A DNA stretch of 5,022 bases from Nocardioidaceae bacterium (GTDB lineage: Bacteria > Actinomycetota > Actinomycetes > Propionibacteriales > Nocardioidaceae), in assembly GCA_025965395.1 (NCBI GenBank), contig JAOPXA010000254.1, forward strand, positions 1 through 5,022. The letters run 5' to 3'. Both the position numbers and the translations under genes were made by a program. This document shows, in pieces, positions 1 through 5,016 of this stretch. Below the pieces are notes generated by a model, which saw nothing but the letters and a program-made list of their open reading frames with translations, searched no databases and was not told where the DNA came from. Within the stretch, counting starts at the first letter, position 1; each line of letters opens with the position of its first letter.

Positions 1-853
1 ACACGAGTTTGTCGTAGTCGGCGTTGATGACGACCACGGCGGGCATGCCCCCGTGGACCGGGAGGACGTCTTCGGCGGGGTAACGCTCAATGAGTTGGCA
101 GAACGCACGACCGAGTTTGTGGACGTAGTCGACGTCGGGGCCGATCTCAGCCGGGTCAGACAGGTATTGGTCTTGTTTGGGGGAGGTGAAGGCTTCGAGC
201 ATGTTCTTCAACATCGCGCCATCGAGGACGGGGATCAGGAACCCGCCCTTGATGAGACCTTTGTCGTTGGGTGCGTCCATCCAAAACATCGCATCTTTGC
301 GGGCGGCTTTCTCCACTTTGGTGAGCTCGTCGCCTTGGACCTGGTCAGCCCACGCCGCGTCAATGACCTCGAGGGCGCGGTTCGCAGCCCGACGGAAATC
401 CTCCAACGACAACAGGGCGGCCTTCTCGACCAGATCATCCTCAACTTCCCGGCGCTGCTCGACCGACAACATCTTTGGGAGCTTTCTCAGTGCCTGGGTG
501 AGGGTGGTCATTTTGTCTTTCGACATCCCCAGCCGCACCAAAGCCTCCCGCGTCGCAGGCGCGACCCGCTGGAGGTCGTGGGCGAGCTTCACTTCACGCG
601 CCGCCTGCGACAGACTCACACCCGTGGTCTGAGCGAGGAACGCCGATGTCGACGCAGCACCTTCCCGACGACCCACATGGGCCTTGTCCGCAACGACGGT
701 CACATCGAGTTGCAGCGCCTGGGCCGAAGTAACCAGGCCCTGGAGGCTGCGGATGAGGTGGGCGATGTCACCACCGGCAAGATCCTCAAGACCCGCAGCC
801 CGCGCAGCGTCGAGGGAAGTTTGAGCGGCACGCACATGCTGGATGACGTCCAT
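1..853 (-). CDS. DUF222 (13E12-repeat family) protein, probable HNH endonuclease, 3' end beyond the window
   Basis: The minus strand is open from an ATG at 853 to the left edge, giving 284 codons without a stop. The translation is typical DUF222: a helical N-terminus (MDVIQHVRAAQTSLDAARAA), the family-like stretch TTGVSLSQAAREVKLAHDLQ near residues 80-98, a central charged region, and FLIPVLDGAMLKNMLEAF near residues 206-223. In this family (REP13E12 proteins of mycobacteria and many Nocardioides-like genomes) DUF222 is usually followed by a C-terminal HNH nuclease domain. That part would lie off the left edge, so nuclease activity is inferred, not seen. The ATG is chosen because it has a strong Shine-Dalgarno GGAGGT seven bases upstream; the ATG 19 bases further upstream is out of frame. 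An SOS box and a promoter lie just upstream, pointing to LexA control. There is no frameshift in the visible part. Family assignment is firm; the biological role of DUF222/HNH proteins is poorly known. Confidence 0.92.
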   Translation of the reverse strand, partial: MDVIQHVRAAQTSLDAARAAGLEDLAGGDIAHLIRSLQGLVTSAQALQLDVTVVADKAHVGRREGAASTSAFLAQTTGVSLSQAAREVKLAHDLQRVAPATREALVRLGMSKDKMTTLTQALRKLPKMLSVEQRREVEDDLVEKAALLSLEDFRRAANRALEVIDAAWADQVQGDELTKVEKAARKDAMFWMDAPNDKGLIKGGFLIPVLDGAMLKNMLEAFTSPKQDQYLSDPAEIGPDVDYVHKLGRAFCQLIERYPAEDVLPVHGGMPAVVVINADYDKLV

Positions 854-860
854 ACCGCTC

Positions 861-866
861 ACCTCC
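861..866 (-). promoter_or_regulatory. Shine-Dalgarno site of the DUF222 gene
   Basis: On the minus strand this reads GGAGGT, seven bases before the ATG at 853. It is the strongest ribosome binding site in the window and decides the start codon of the DUF222 gene. Confidence 0.8.
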
Positions 867-889
867 ACTCATACCGCCGAACCCATTGT

Positions 890-905
890 TCGAACGTATG
901 TTCTA
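890..905. promoter_or_regulatory. LexA (SOS) box upstream of the DUF222 gene
   Basis: The plus strand reads TCGAACGTATGTTCTA. The actinobacterial/mycobacterial LexA consensus is TCGAAC-N4-GTTCGA, so 11 of the 12 defined positions match and only the G of the right-hand CGA is changed. The box sits 36 bases upstream of the DUF222 ATG and directly abuts the proposed -10 element (906-911), covering the expected transcription start, so LexA bound here would block transcription. Several REP13E12 genes in M. tuberculosis are known members of the LexA regulon, which fits. Match and position are seen; repression and DNA-damage induction are inferred. Confidence 0.82.
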
Positions 906-934
906 AGTGTAGTGAAGATCGACCCACCAGACAA
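906..934 (-). promoter_or_regulatory. Sigma-70-type promoter of the DUF222 gene
   Basis: On the minus strand there is TTGTCT (929-934) as -35, a 17-base spacer, and TACACT (906-911) as -10. Each hexamer matches the housekeeping consensus at four of six positions, including the TAnnnT pattern favoured in actinobacteria. The -10 touches the LexA box. The expected transcript would have a leader of roughly 45 bases containing the GGAGGT site. The spacing does not fit the RecA-NDp (ClpR-type) promoter seen at some mycobacterial damage genes. Confidence 0.6.
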
Positions 935-1055
935 GGGTTTCGGCGAAATTTCTGAAACTTTTTCGCTGCGGTTCCAACGAATTTCGTCCGGGCACACTTG
1001 TCCCATTATCAGGCTCCCACAAGGGTCCGACAGAGCGAGAAGTAGGTGATTTCGA
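935..1055. other. Intergenic sequence with no convincing gene
   Basis: This stretch lies between the DUF222 promoter and the repeat cluster. It is less GC-rich than the coding sequence around it. I find no credible ORF, RNA gene or terminator. A weak second promoter pointing at the DUF222 gene is possible on the minus strand: CTGTCG (1028-1033), a 17-base spacer and GATAAT (1005-1010). The -10 is good but the -35 is poor, so it is mentioned only as a possibility. Confidence 0.35.
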
Positions 1056-1074
1056 CCCTTCGACAAGCTCAGGG
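1056..1074. repeat. Short interspersed repeat of the CTTCGACAAGCTCAGG type
   Basis: The sequence is CCCTTCGACAAGCTCAGGG, with CCCT/AGGG ends that can pair. This short element recurs in intergenic DNA of many actinobacterial genomes and is often mistranslated into spurious peptides containing PELVEG (here visible on the minus strand). It is non-coding and its function is unknown. Its presence argues against extending the downstream lipoprotein gene leftwards through it. Confidence 0.7.
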
Positions 1075-1079
1075 CAGGC

Positions 1080-1133
1080 CAAGCTCAATCCGCGGGAAGG
1101 GCAAGACAAGCTCAATCCGCGGGAAGGGTTTGA
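1080..1133 (+). repeat. Two tandem 27-bp direct repeats, with a decayed third copy
   Basis: Units 1080-1106 and 1107-1133 both begin CAAGCTCAATCCGCGGGAAG and match at 24 of 27 positions; the differences are CAA versus TTT at unit positions 23-25. A degenerate third unit follows (1134 to about 1160), sharing CAAGCTC and part of the GCGG core. The CAAGCTC heptamer also lies inside the preceding element (1064-1070), so it occurs four times with spacings of 16, 27 and 27 bases. This suggests small-scale duplication of a short interspersed element. The array could be read in frame into the downstream gene but encodes a low-complexity peptide (SSIRGKGK/L) ahead of a clear signal peptide, so I treat it as intergenic. 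Confidence 0.75.
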
Positions 1134-1177
1134 CAAGCTCGATCAGCGGTGGGATCGAAGTCGTAGAGTTGACGACT

Positions 1178-1930
1178 GTGAGCGTACGTATCTTCGGAAC
1201 CATGCTGGTGGCTTTGTCGCTGCTCGCGGCCTGCACCCCAGATGGCCCCGTCTCGAGCCCGACTCCGCAGCCCTCGACTGCACCCACGTCTCCCACGCCG
1301 CCGCCGAACCCGTATGACGGGCTCGGACAACCTACGCTCGACTCGGAACTTCTCGATGCCGCCACACGCGATGATGGCGAGGCGGTGACGTTGCTCGCTG
1401 CGGCCGGCGCGGATATCGAGACTCGGGATGGCAAGCGGCGCACGCCACTCCTCCTCGCTGTCACCGACGACAACCTCGACGCTGCGCGTGCGCTTGCCGC
1501 GCTCGGCGCGGACCCCGATGCATCGGACGATCAGCAGGACACTCCCTGGCTCGTCACGGGTGTCACCGGCAGCGTGAAGATGGCGCAGGTGCTTCTCCCG
1601 CTCGACCCAGACCTCAAGAAACGCAACCGGTTCGGCGGGATCTCTGTCATTCCCGCCAGCGAGCGCGGTCACGTCGACTATGTCGCGTGGGTCGTCAGCA
1701 ACACCGACATCGACGTCAATCACGTCAACGATCCCGGGTGGACCGCGTTGCTCGAAGCTGTGATCTTGGGCGAGGGCACCTCACGGTGGCAACAGATCGT
1801 GACGATCCTCCTTGAGCACGGAGCGGACCCTTCGATCGCCGACAAGGACGGAGTGACCGCGCTGACACACGCCCGCCGCAAAGGCTTCGACGAGATCGCG
1901 GCGATCCTCGAGGCCGAGCAGACCAGCTAG
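1178..1930 (+). CDS. Ankyrin-repeat lipoprotein
   Basis: The product is 250 residues from a GTG start. Residues 1-18 form a lipoprotein signal peptide: an Arg at position 4, a hydrophobic core, then the lipobox LAAC with the lipidated Cys19. Residues 20-47 are a Pro/Thr/Ser-rich linker, typical of a tether outside the membrane. From about residue 55 to the end there are five or six ankyrin-like repeats, with recognisable units such as LLAAAGADIETRDGKRRTPL, ALAALGADPDASDDQQDTPW and ILLEHGADPSIADKDGVTAL; the middle repeats are divergent. Ankyrin repeats are protein-binding scaffolds, so the role is probably binding a partner at the cell surface; no catalytic motif is visible. The GTG was chosen because it gives a compact signal peptide; the ATG at 1201 would remove the basic n-region, and an earlier start would read through repeats. 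No strong Shine-Dalgarno site is seen. The stop codon overlaps that of the convergent regulator gene. Confidence 0.87.
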   Translation: MSVRIFGTMLVALSLLAACTPDGPVSSPTPQPSTAPTSPTPPPNPYDGLGQPTLDSELLDAATRDDGEAVTLLAAAGADIETRDGKRRTPLLLAVTDDNLDAARALAALGADPDASDDQQDTPWLVTGVTGSVKMAQVLLPLDPDLKKRNRFGGISVIPASERGHVDYVAWVVSNTDIDVNHVNDPGWTALLEAVILGEGTSRWQQIVTILLEHGADPSIADKDGVTALTHARRKGFDEIAAILEAEQTS

Positions 1931-3510
1931 GACCAGCGTGCTGCCAACGCGGCACGTGAACGGATGCCCAGCTTGGCGTAGATGTCGCCGAGGTGTTTCT
2001 CGACCGTCTTGGTGCTGATGGCGAGCTTCGCGGCGATGGCACTATTGCGGTTGCCGGCCGCGACCAGATCGGCGACCTCGACCTGACGGCTCGTGAGCAG
2101 TTTGGCGATCGCTGGGCGTTCCCCCGGCGCCCGCGCGGGGTGGTAGCGCTGGGCCAACACGATCCGACTCTCGACTCCCAGCACTGCGTAGACCGCGCGA
2201 AGGTGAGCCTTGACCGTCGATTCGCTCACGTAGAGCTCTGCGGCGATGGCGGAGCTGGTGAGTCCGGTCGCGGCGAGCATGGCGACCTCCTGCTCGCGAA
2301 GCGTCAGCGCGTCCCAGCCTCGTCCACGCAGGCGTTCGCTGATGCCTAGCTCGCGCATCTTCTCCGCCATTGAGCCCCGGATCGCGTGAGCGCCGCTCGC
2401 CTGGATAAAGCTGACCACCCACCTCAGCGACTCGTGAGCGTCACGGGCGTCGCCGGCATGTCCGCGGGCCGCGGCCGCCATGACGAGTGCTCGCGCGGCA
2501 TCCACCAGCCCGCCGCTCGACTCAGAGCTGACCCAAGCCGACTGTGCCGCCCGCGCGCTCTCCTCGTGCAGACCGAGAGCGGTCAGGAGGCTGCTCTGCG
2601 TACGCTGGACGGCTGCGGTCACCACCGGCGGTCCGTCGAGGGTGGCGCACTTCTCGGCCCAGAGCGTCGCGGCAACGAGGTCGCCGTCGGCGATTGCGGC
2701 ATTCGTGAGCATCTCGTATGCGTAGGGCCGATCGACGTATTGAAGACGATGCAGCGTGGCCCCGCCCGCGGCCCGCAACATGAGGTCGGCGGCCTCGCTG
2801 TGGCGACCGAGCGCGTGGAGTCCGTAGGCGGCGAGGACTTGCGATCCCTCGTCGTGCACGGTCTGCGGACGAGCCTCGCGGCACACGGCCAGGTGCTTCT
2901 CGAAGTGAGCAAGCTGGGCCATGTAGGCGTAGGAGAAGGCGAGCGAACCGTGCGTGATCAGGCGCACTGCGCCGTGGTCGAGGCGCTCAGCCCGATCAAG
3001 CAGGGCAAGGGCCGAGTCGCGGGCACCCTCAAGATCGCCTTGGAAGGCCAAGGAGCGGTGCTGGGTCTGGCGCATCCAGCTGACGGCCATGCTCGATCGC
3101 GTGTGCTTCTGTGCGCGGTCCGAGACGTCCCACGCTTGGGCGAGATCGCCGTGTGACATGTGGCGCTCGGCGAGGGCGAGGCCCAAGAACACATAGTCGG
3201 AGAGGTCTTGCTCGCTCGGGTCGTCATCGATCTGCTGGGCGGGTAGGCGGGTAGTGGGCCCGACGAACACCCGCGTGAGCTCGACGAATGCACGCGTCTG
3301 AGGACTCTCCGCGACGGTGGGGTTGTCCAGCATCTCGATGCAGAAGTCCTCGCCGGCCGGAGCGCCCAGCAGTGCGAAATCGTAGAACCACCGGGCACTC
3401 CACAGATTGGAGCGCGCGACCGGATCGGTCGTCGTGGCGAGCTGGGTCATCAGGGCATCCCGCGACGCGCGCTGAGGATGGTTGATGAAGCTCGAGAGGT
3501 CGAGTTCCAC
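1927..3510 (-). CDS. LuxR-type transcriptional regulator with two tandem HTH domains
   Basis: From a GTG at 3510 the product has 527 residues. Residues 1 to about 390 are helical and Ala/Leu-rich, with a TPR-like look (for example WFYDFALLGAPAGEDFCIEM near the N-terminus), and carry no Walker A motif or receiver domain. It therefore resembles the C-terminal part of LAL/MalT-type regulators without their ATPase. Two GerE/LuxR helix-turn-helix domains follow: residues about 402-456 (LTLREQEV...STVKAHLRAVYAVLGV) and 471-527 (LLTSRQVEV...KTVEKHLGDIYAKLGI). Equivalent residues, such as T432 and T502, are exactly 70 apart, and 29 of 55 aligned positions are identical by eye. The open frame continues upstream of 3510, but that part is antisense to clpS and reads as low-quality protein. 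TACGCT lies six bases upstream of the GTG and no Shine-Dalgarno site is seen, suggesting a leaderless mRNA. Target genes are unknown; the divergent clpS operon and the convergent lipoprotein are only candidates. Confidence 0.9.
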   Translation of the reverse strand: MELDLSSFINHPQRASRDALMTQLATTTDPVARSNLWSARWFYDFALLGAPAGEDFCIEMLDNPTVAESPQTRAFVELTRVFVGPTTRLPAQQIDDDPSEQDLSDYVFLGLALAERHMSHGDLAQAWDVSDRAQKHTRSSMAVSWMRQTQHRSLAFQGDLEGARDSALALLDRAERLDHGAVRLITHGSLAFSYAYMAQLAHFEKHLAVCREARPQTVHDEGSQVLAAYGLHALGRHSEAADLMLRAAGGATLHRLQYVDRPYAYEMLTNAAIADGDLVAATLWAEKCATLDGPPVVTAAVQRTQSSLLTALGLHEESARAAQSAWVSSESSGGLVDAARALVMAAAARGHAGDARDAHESLRWVVSFIQASGAHAIRGSMAEKMRELGISERLRGRGWDALTLREQEVAMLAATGLTSSAIAAELYVSESTVKAHLRAVYAVLGVESRIVLAQRYHPARAPGERPAIAKLLTSRQVEVADLVAAGNRNSAIAAKLAISTKTVEKHLGDIYAKLGIRSRAALAARWS

Positions 3511-3516
3511 GACCCG

Positions 3517-3522
3517 AGCGTA
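3517..3522 (-). promoter_or_regulatory. Candidate -10 element for a leaderless luxR-type mRNA
   Basis: The minus strand reads TACGCT followed by six bases and then the GTG at 3510. This TAnnnT-N6-GTG layout is the usual arrangement for actinobacterial leaderless transcripts. No good -35 is found 16-18 bases upstream and no Shine-Dalgarno site precedes the GTG. Confidence 0.42.
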
Positions 3523-3613
3523 GACCGTCGCCGGCCCCGGCGCAGCGACAGTGAAACAAAGGGTCAAACATTCTGAGACCAACGCGGCTGGGCCATGATT
3601 CGGAGCCGTACGA

Positions 3614-3619
3614 CACAAT
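3614..3619 (+). promoter_or_regulatory. Candidate -10 element for clpS
   Basis: CACAAT lies six bases upstream of the GTG at 3626. It is one base off TAnnnT. The bases between it and the GTG (GGTGGG) are too close to serve as a Shine-Dalgarno site, so a leaderless start is a reasonable reading. No clear -35 is seen. Confidence 0.38.
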
Positions 3620-3625
3620 GGTGGG

Positions 3626-3916
3626 GTGTCCAATCCCGCGCCGACAGAAGTCGAGCAACCCGAGTCCGACGTCTTCATCGACGTCGACAAGCCTTGGGTT
3701 GTCATCGTGTGGAACGACCCCGTCAACTTGATGTCCTATGTCGTCTACGTGTTTCGCAGCTATTTTGGCTATACCGAGGAGAAGGCCAAGAAGCTCATGA
3801 TGCAGGTGCACGGTGAGGGCAGGGCGGTCGTCGCCAGCGGTGGCCGCGAGGAGATGGAGAGACACGTCCAAGCCATGCACGAGTACGGTCTTTGGGCCAC
3901 GTTGGAGCGATCGTGA
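3626..3916 (+). CDS. clpS: ClpS, ATP-dependent Clp protease adaptor
   Basis: The 96-residue product has the full ClpS fold in sequence. A flexible, acidic N-terminal tail (residues 1-22) precedes the core [21 protein letters not shown]30 and D31 correspond to the Asn-Asp pair that binds the free alpha-amino group of N-degron substrates. M36 is in the place of the gatekeeper Met of the E. coli protein, and H62 in [10 protein letters not shown] matches the conserved pocket His. Family members bind proteins with destabilising N-terminal residues in the cytoplasm and hand them to the N-domain of ClpA or, in actinobacteria, ClpC. Length is normal for the family. The GTG start leaves a short tail of usual length; nearby ATG 3618 and GTG 3621 are out of frame. 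It is the first gene of the operon, and its stop overlaps the next start by four bases (GTGA). It is divergent from the LuxR-type gene. Confidence 0.95.
   Translation: MSNPAPTEVEQPESDVFIDVDKPWVVIVWNDPVNLMSYVVYVFRSYFGYTEEKAKKLMMQVHGEGRAVVASGGREEMERHVQAMHEYGLWATLERS
3904..3907 (+). promoter_or_regulatory. Shine-Dalgarno site of the DUF2017 gene, inside clpS
   Basis: GGAG five bases upstream of the GTG at 3913, within the last codons of clpS. It supports the GTG at 3913 over the in-frame TTG at 3892 and indicates translational coupling with clpS. Confidence 0.6.
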
Positions 3917-4500
3917 AACCGTTCAAGCGACGCAAGCGCGGAGGTCTTTACGCCGTCTTCGAGGAGAACGAAGCGCGCATGATCGTCAACCTCGTCGGCC
4001 AAGTCGTCGAGCTTCTTGCCGATCGCACCACACCTGAGGAGTCGAGCCCCGACCCGCTCGCCGCCATGGTGGGGATGTCGGGCCCAATCATGCCGCCTGA
4101 GGATCCAGTGCTCCAACGCTTGCTGCCCGACGCCTACCGCGACGATCCCGAAGAAGCCATGGAGTTTCGGCGGCTGAGTGAGCGCAGTCTCAGCTCCGCC
4201 AAGATGATGAACGCGGAGCTGGTCATGGGTTCGCTGCAAGAAGGCGGCCTCGACATCGACCGCGTCGAGACCGACACGCAGTCGGCCCGCATTGAGGTCG
4301 AGCTCAACGACATCGAGGTGCAGGCGTGGCTGCGGAGCCTCACCGACGTACGTCTCGCGGTTGCCGTGCGACTCGGGATCAACGACGAGGAAGATCTCAT
4401 GCTGCTCGCCCAGTCTGATGATGAAGCGGTCTCGACGATGGTCGACGTCTACGAGTGGCTTGGCTATGTGCAGGAAACGCTCGTCTCTGCCCTTGACTGA
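3913..4500 (+). CDS. DUF2017 family protein
   Basis: The product is 195 residues from a GTG that overlaps the clpS stop. It begins with a strongly basic stretch ([10 protein letters not shown], residues 2-11), then a helical segment (about 14-38). A Pro-rich loop (about 41-65) leads to the conserved-looking motif [15 protein letters not shown] at residues 64-78, and then a mostly helical, acidic C-terminal half with [20 protein letters not shown] and [17 protein letters not shown]. Composition and gene position match DUF2017, found in actinobacteria between clpS and the Mec peptidase gene (Rv1332 in M. tuberculosis). No catalytic motif, membrane segment or signal peptide is visible, so it is probably a soluble cytoplasmic protein. 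The basic N-terminus could bind nucleic acid or an acidic protein surface, but this is a guess. The tight coupling to clpS suggests work in, or control of, Clp-dependent proteolysis. Function is unknown. Confidence 0.9.
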   Translation: MKPFKRRKRGGLYAVFEENEARMIVNLVGQVVELLADRTTPEESSPDPLAAMVGMSGPIMPPEDPVLQRLLPDAYRDDPEEAMEFRRLSERSLSSAKMMNAELVMGSLQEGGLDIDRVETDTQSARIEVELNDIEVQAWLRSLTDVRLAVAVRLGINDEEDLMLLAQSDDEAVSTMVDVYEWLGYVQETLVSALD

Positions 4501-4521
4501 GCTGGCCAACATGTGGGCTCG

Positions 4522-4536
4522 GCAGTCACGGACTGC
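4522..4536. promoter_or_regulatory. Perfect inverted repeat between the DUF2017 gene and mec
   Basis: GCAGTC-ACG-GACTGC: six-base arms around a three-base centre, in the 57-base gap before mec. No T-run follows, so it is not a normal rho-independent terminator. It covers the -35 position expected for the TAGGAT element at 4546, so it could be an operator, or an mRNA hairpin that tunes read-through or stability within the operon. Confidence 0.5.
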
Positions 4537-4545
4537 AACCCTCGC

Positions 4546-4551
4546 TAGGAT
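4546..4551 (+). promoter_or_regulatory. Candidate -10 (or Shine-Dalgarno) before mec
   Basis: TAGGAT is followed by six bases and the GTG at 4558, the arrangement of a leaderless promoter. The same bases contain AGGA (4547-4550), seven bases from the GTG, which could instead be the Shine-Dalgarno site in a transcript reading from clpS. The two readings cannot be separated from sequence, and both may be used. Confidence 0.45.
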
Positions 4552-4557
4552 TGCCCG

Positions 4558-5016
4558 GTGCTGATCATCGACCGGACTATCCATGACGCGATCGTCGCTC
4601 ATGCACGCCGTGATCACCCCGACGAAGCATGCGGGATCGTCGCCGGCCCGATCGGCTCCGACCTGCCGCTGCGGCACGTGCCGATGCTCAATGCCGCGAT
4701 GTCGCCCACGTTCTATGAGTTCGACTCGGGCGACCTCTTGAAGCTCTATCGCGACATGGACGACCACAACGAAGATCCCGTCGTCATCTACCACTCGCAT
4801 ACCGCCACAGAGGCCTATCCGTCGCGCACCGACATCAACCTGGCCTCCGAGCCCGGTGCGCACTACGTGCTGGTGTCGACCCGTGAGACAGGCAACGAAG
4901 ACGGTCCGTTCGACTTCCGTTCCTACCGCATCATCGACGGCGAGGTCACCGAGGAACAAGTGACCGTCGTCGAGACTTATACAAGCGACATGCTTTCCAA
5001 CGAAGGGCAAAACTGA
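4558..5016 (+). CDS. mec: Mec, JAMM/MPN+ zinc peptidase (CysO-cysteine peptidase)
   Basis: The 152-residue product carries a complete JAMM (MPN+) site: E23 in DEACGIVAG, then H79-S-H81-x7-S89-x2-D92 (HSHTATEAYPSRTD). In the family the two His and the Asp bind Zn2+, and the Glu activates water. Length and sequence style match the short bacterial M67-type Mec proteins; in M. tuberculosis (Rv1334) the enzyme cleaves the bond between the C-terminal Gly of CysO and newly made cysteine. That releases cysteine in the CysM/CysO pathway, which uses protein thiocarboxylate as sulfur donor. There is no signal peptide or membrane segment, so it is cytoplasmic. The GTG start is chosen because AGGA/TAGGAT lies just upstream and the protein begins at the expected place (MLIIDRTIHDAIVAHARRDH). 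The gene lies 57 bases after the DUF2017 gene, and its TGA overlaps the next ATG by one base, as expected if the next gene encodes its substrate. Confidence 0.94.
   Translation: MLIIDRTIHDAIVAHARRDHPDEACGIVAGPIGSDLPLRHVPMLNAAMSPTFYEFDSGDLLKLYRDMDDHNEDPVVIYHSHTATEAYPSRTDINLASEPGAHYVLVSTRETGNEDGPFDFRSYRIIDGEVTEEQVTVVETYTSDMLSNEGQN
5002..5007 (+). promoter_or_regulatory. Shine-Dalgarno site of the gene after mec
   Basis: GAAGGG, eight bases upstream of the ATG at 5016 and inside the end of mec. With the TGATG stop/start overlap it supports coupled translation of the next gene. Confidence 0.5.

Noticed and set aside
53..955. Long plus-strand open frame of about 300 codons opposite the DUF222 gene
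   Set aside because: It is antisense to a clear DUF222 protein, has no recognisable domain, and runs through the SOS box and promoter of the minus-strand gene.
1130..1135. TTGACA as the -35 of the lipoprotein gene
   Set aside because: The hexamer is perfect but part of the repeat unit, and no TAnnnT-like -10 is found 16-19 bases downstream.
1080..1160. CRISPR-like array
   Set aside because: The 27-bp units are directly abutting with no spacers and only two are well conserved.
1046..1177. In-frame 5' extension of the ankyrin lipoprotein gene
   Set aside because: It would translate the repeat cluster and bury the signal peptide; the GTG at 1178 gives a proper lipoprotein signal.
3562..3580. 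GGTC...GACC inverted repeat in the luxR-clpS divergent region as an operator
   Set aside because: Only four-base arms pair and the inner bases do not; such a match is expected by chance.
3511..3726. In-frame N-terminal extension of the LuxR-type gene to 3726
   Set aside because: It overlaps clpS on the other strand and has no domain signal; the GTG at 3510 with an upstream TACGCT is a better start.
4522..4536. Rho-independent terminator after the DUF2017 gene
   Set aside because: The hairpin is only six base pairs and is followed by AACCCTCGC rather than a T-run, and the operon continues into mec.
3769..5010. Minus-strand open frame of about 413 codons
   Set aside because: It lies opposite clpS, the DUF2017 gene and mec, all of which are well supported by motifs; the antisense protein has no recognisable family and is a codon-bias shadow.
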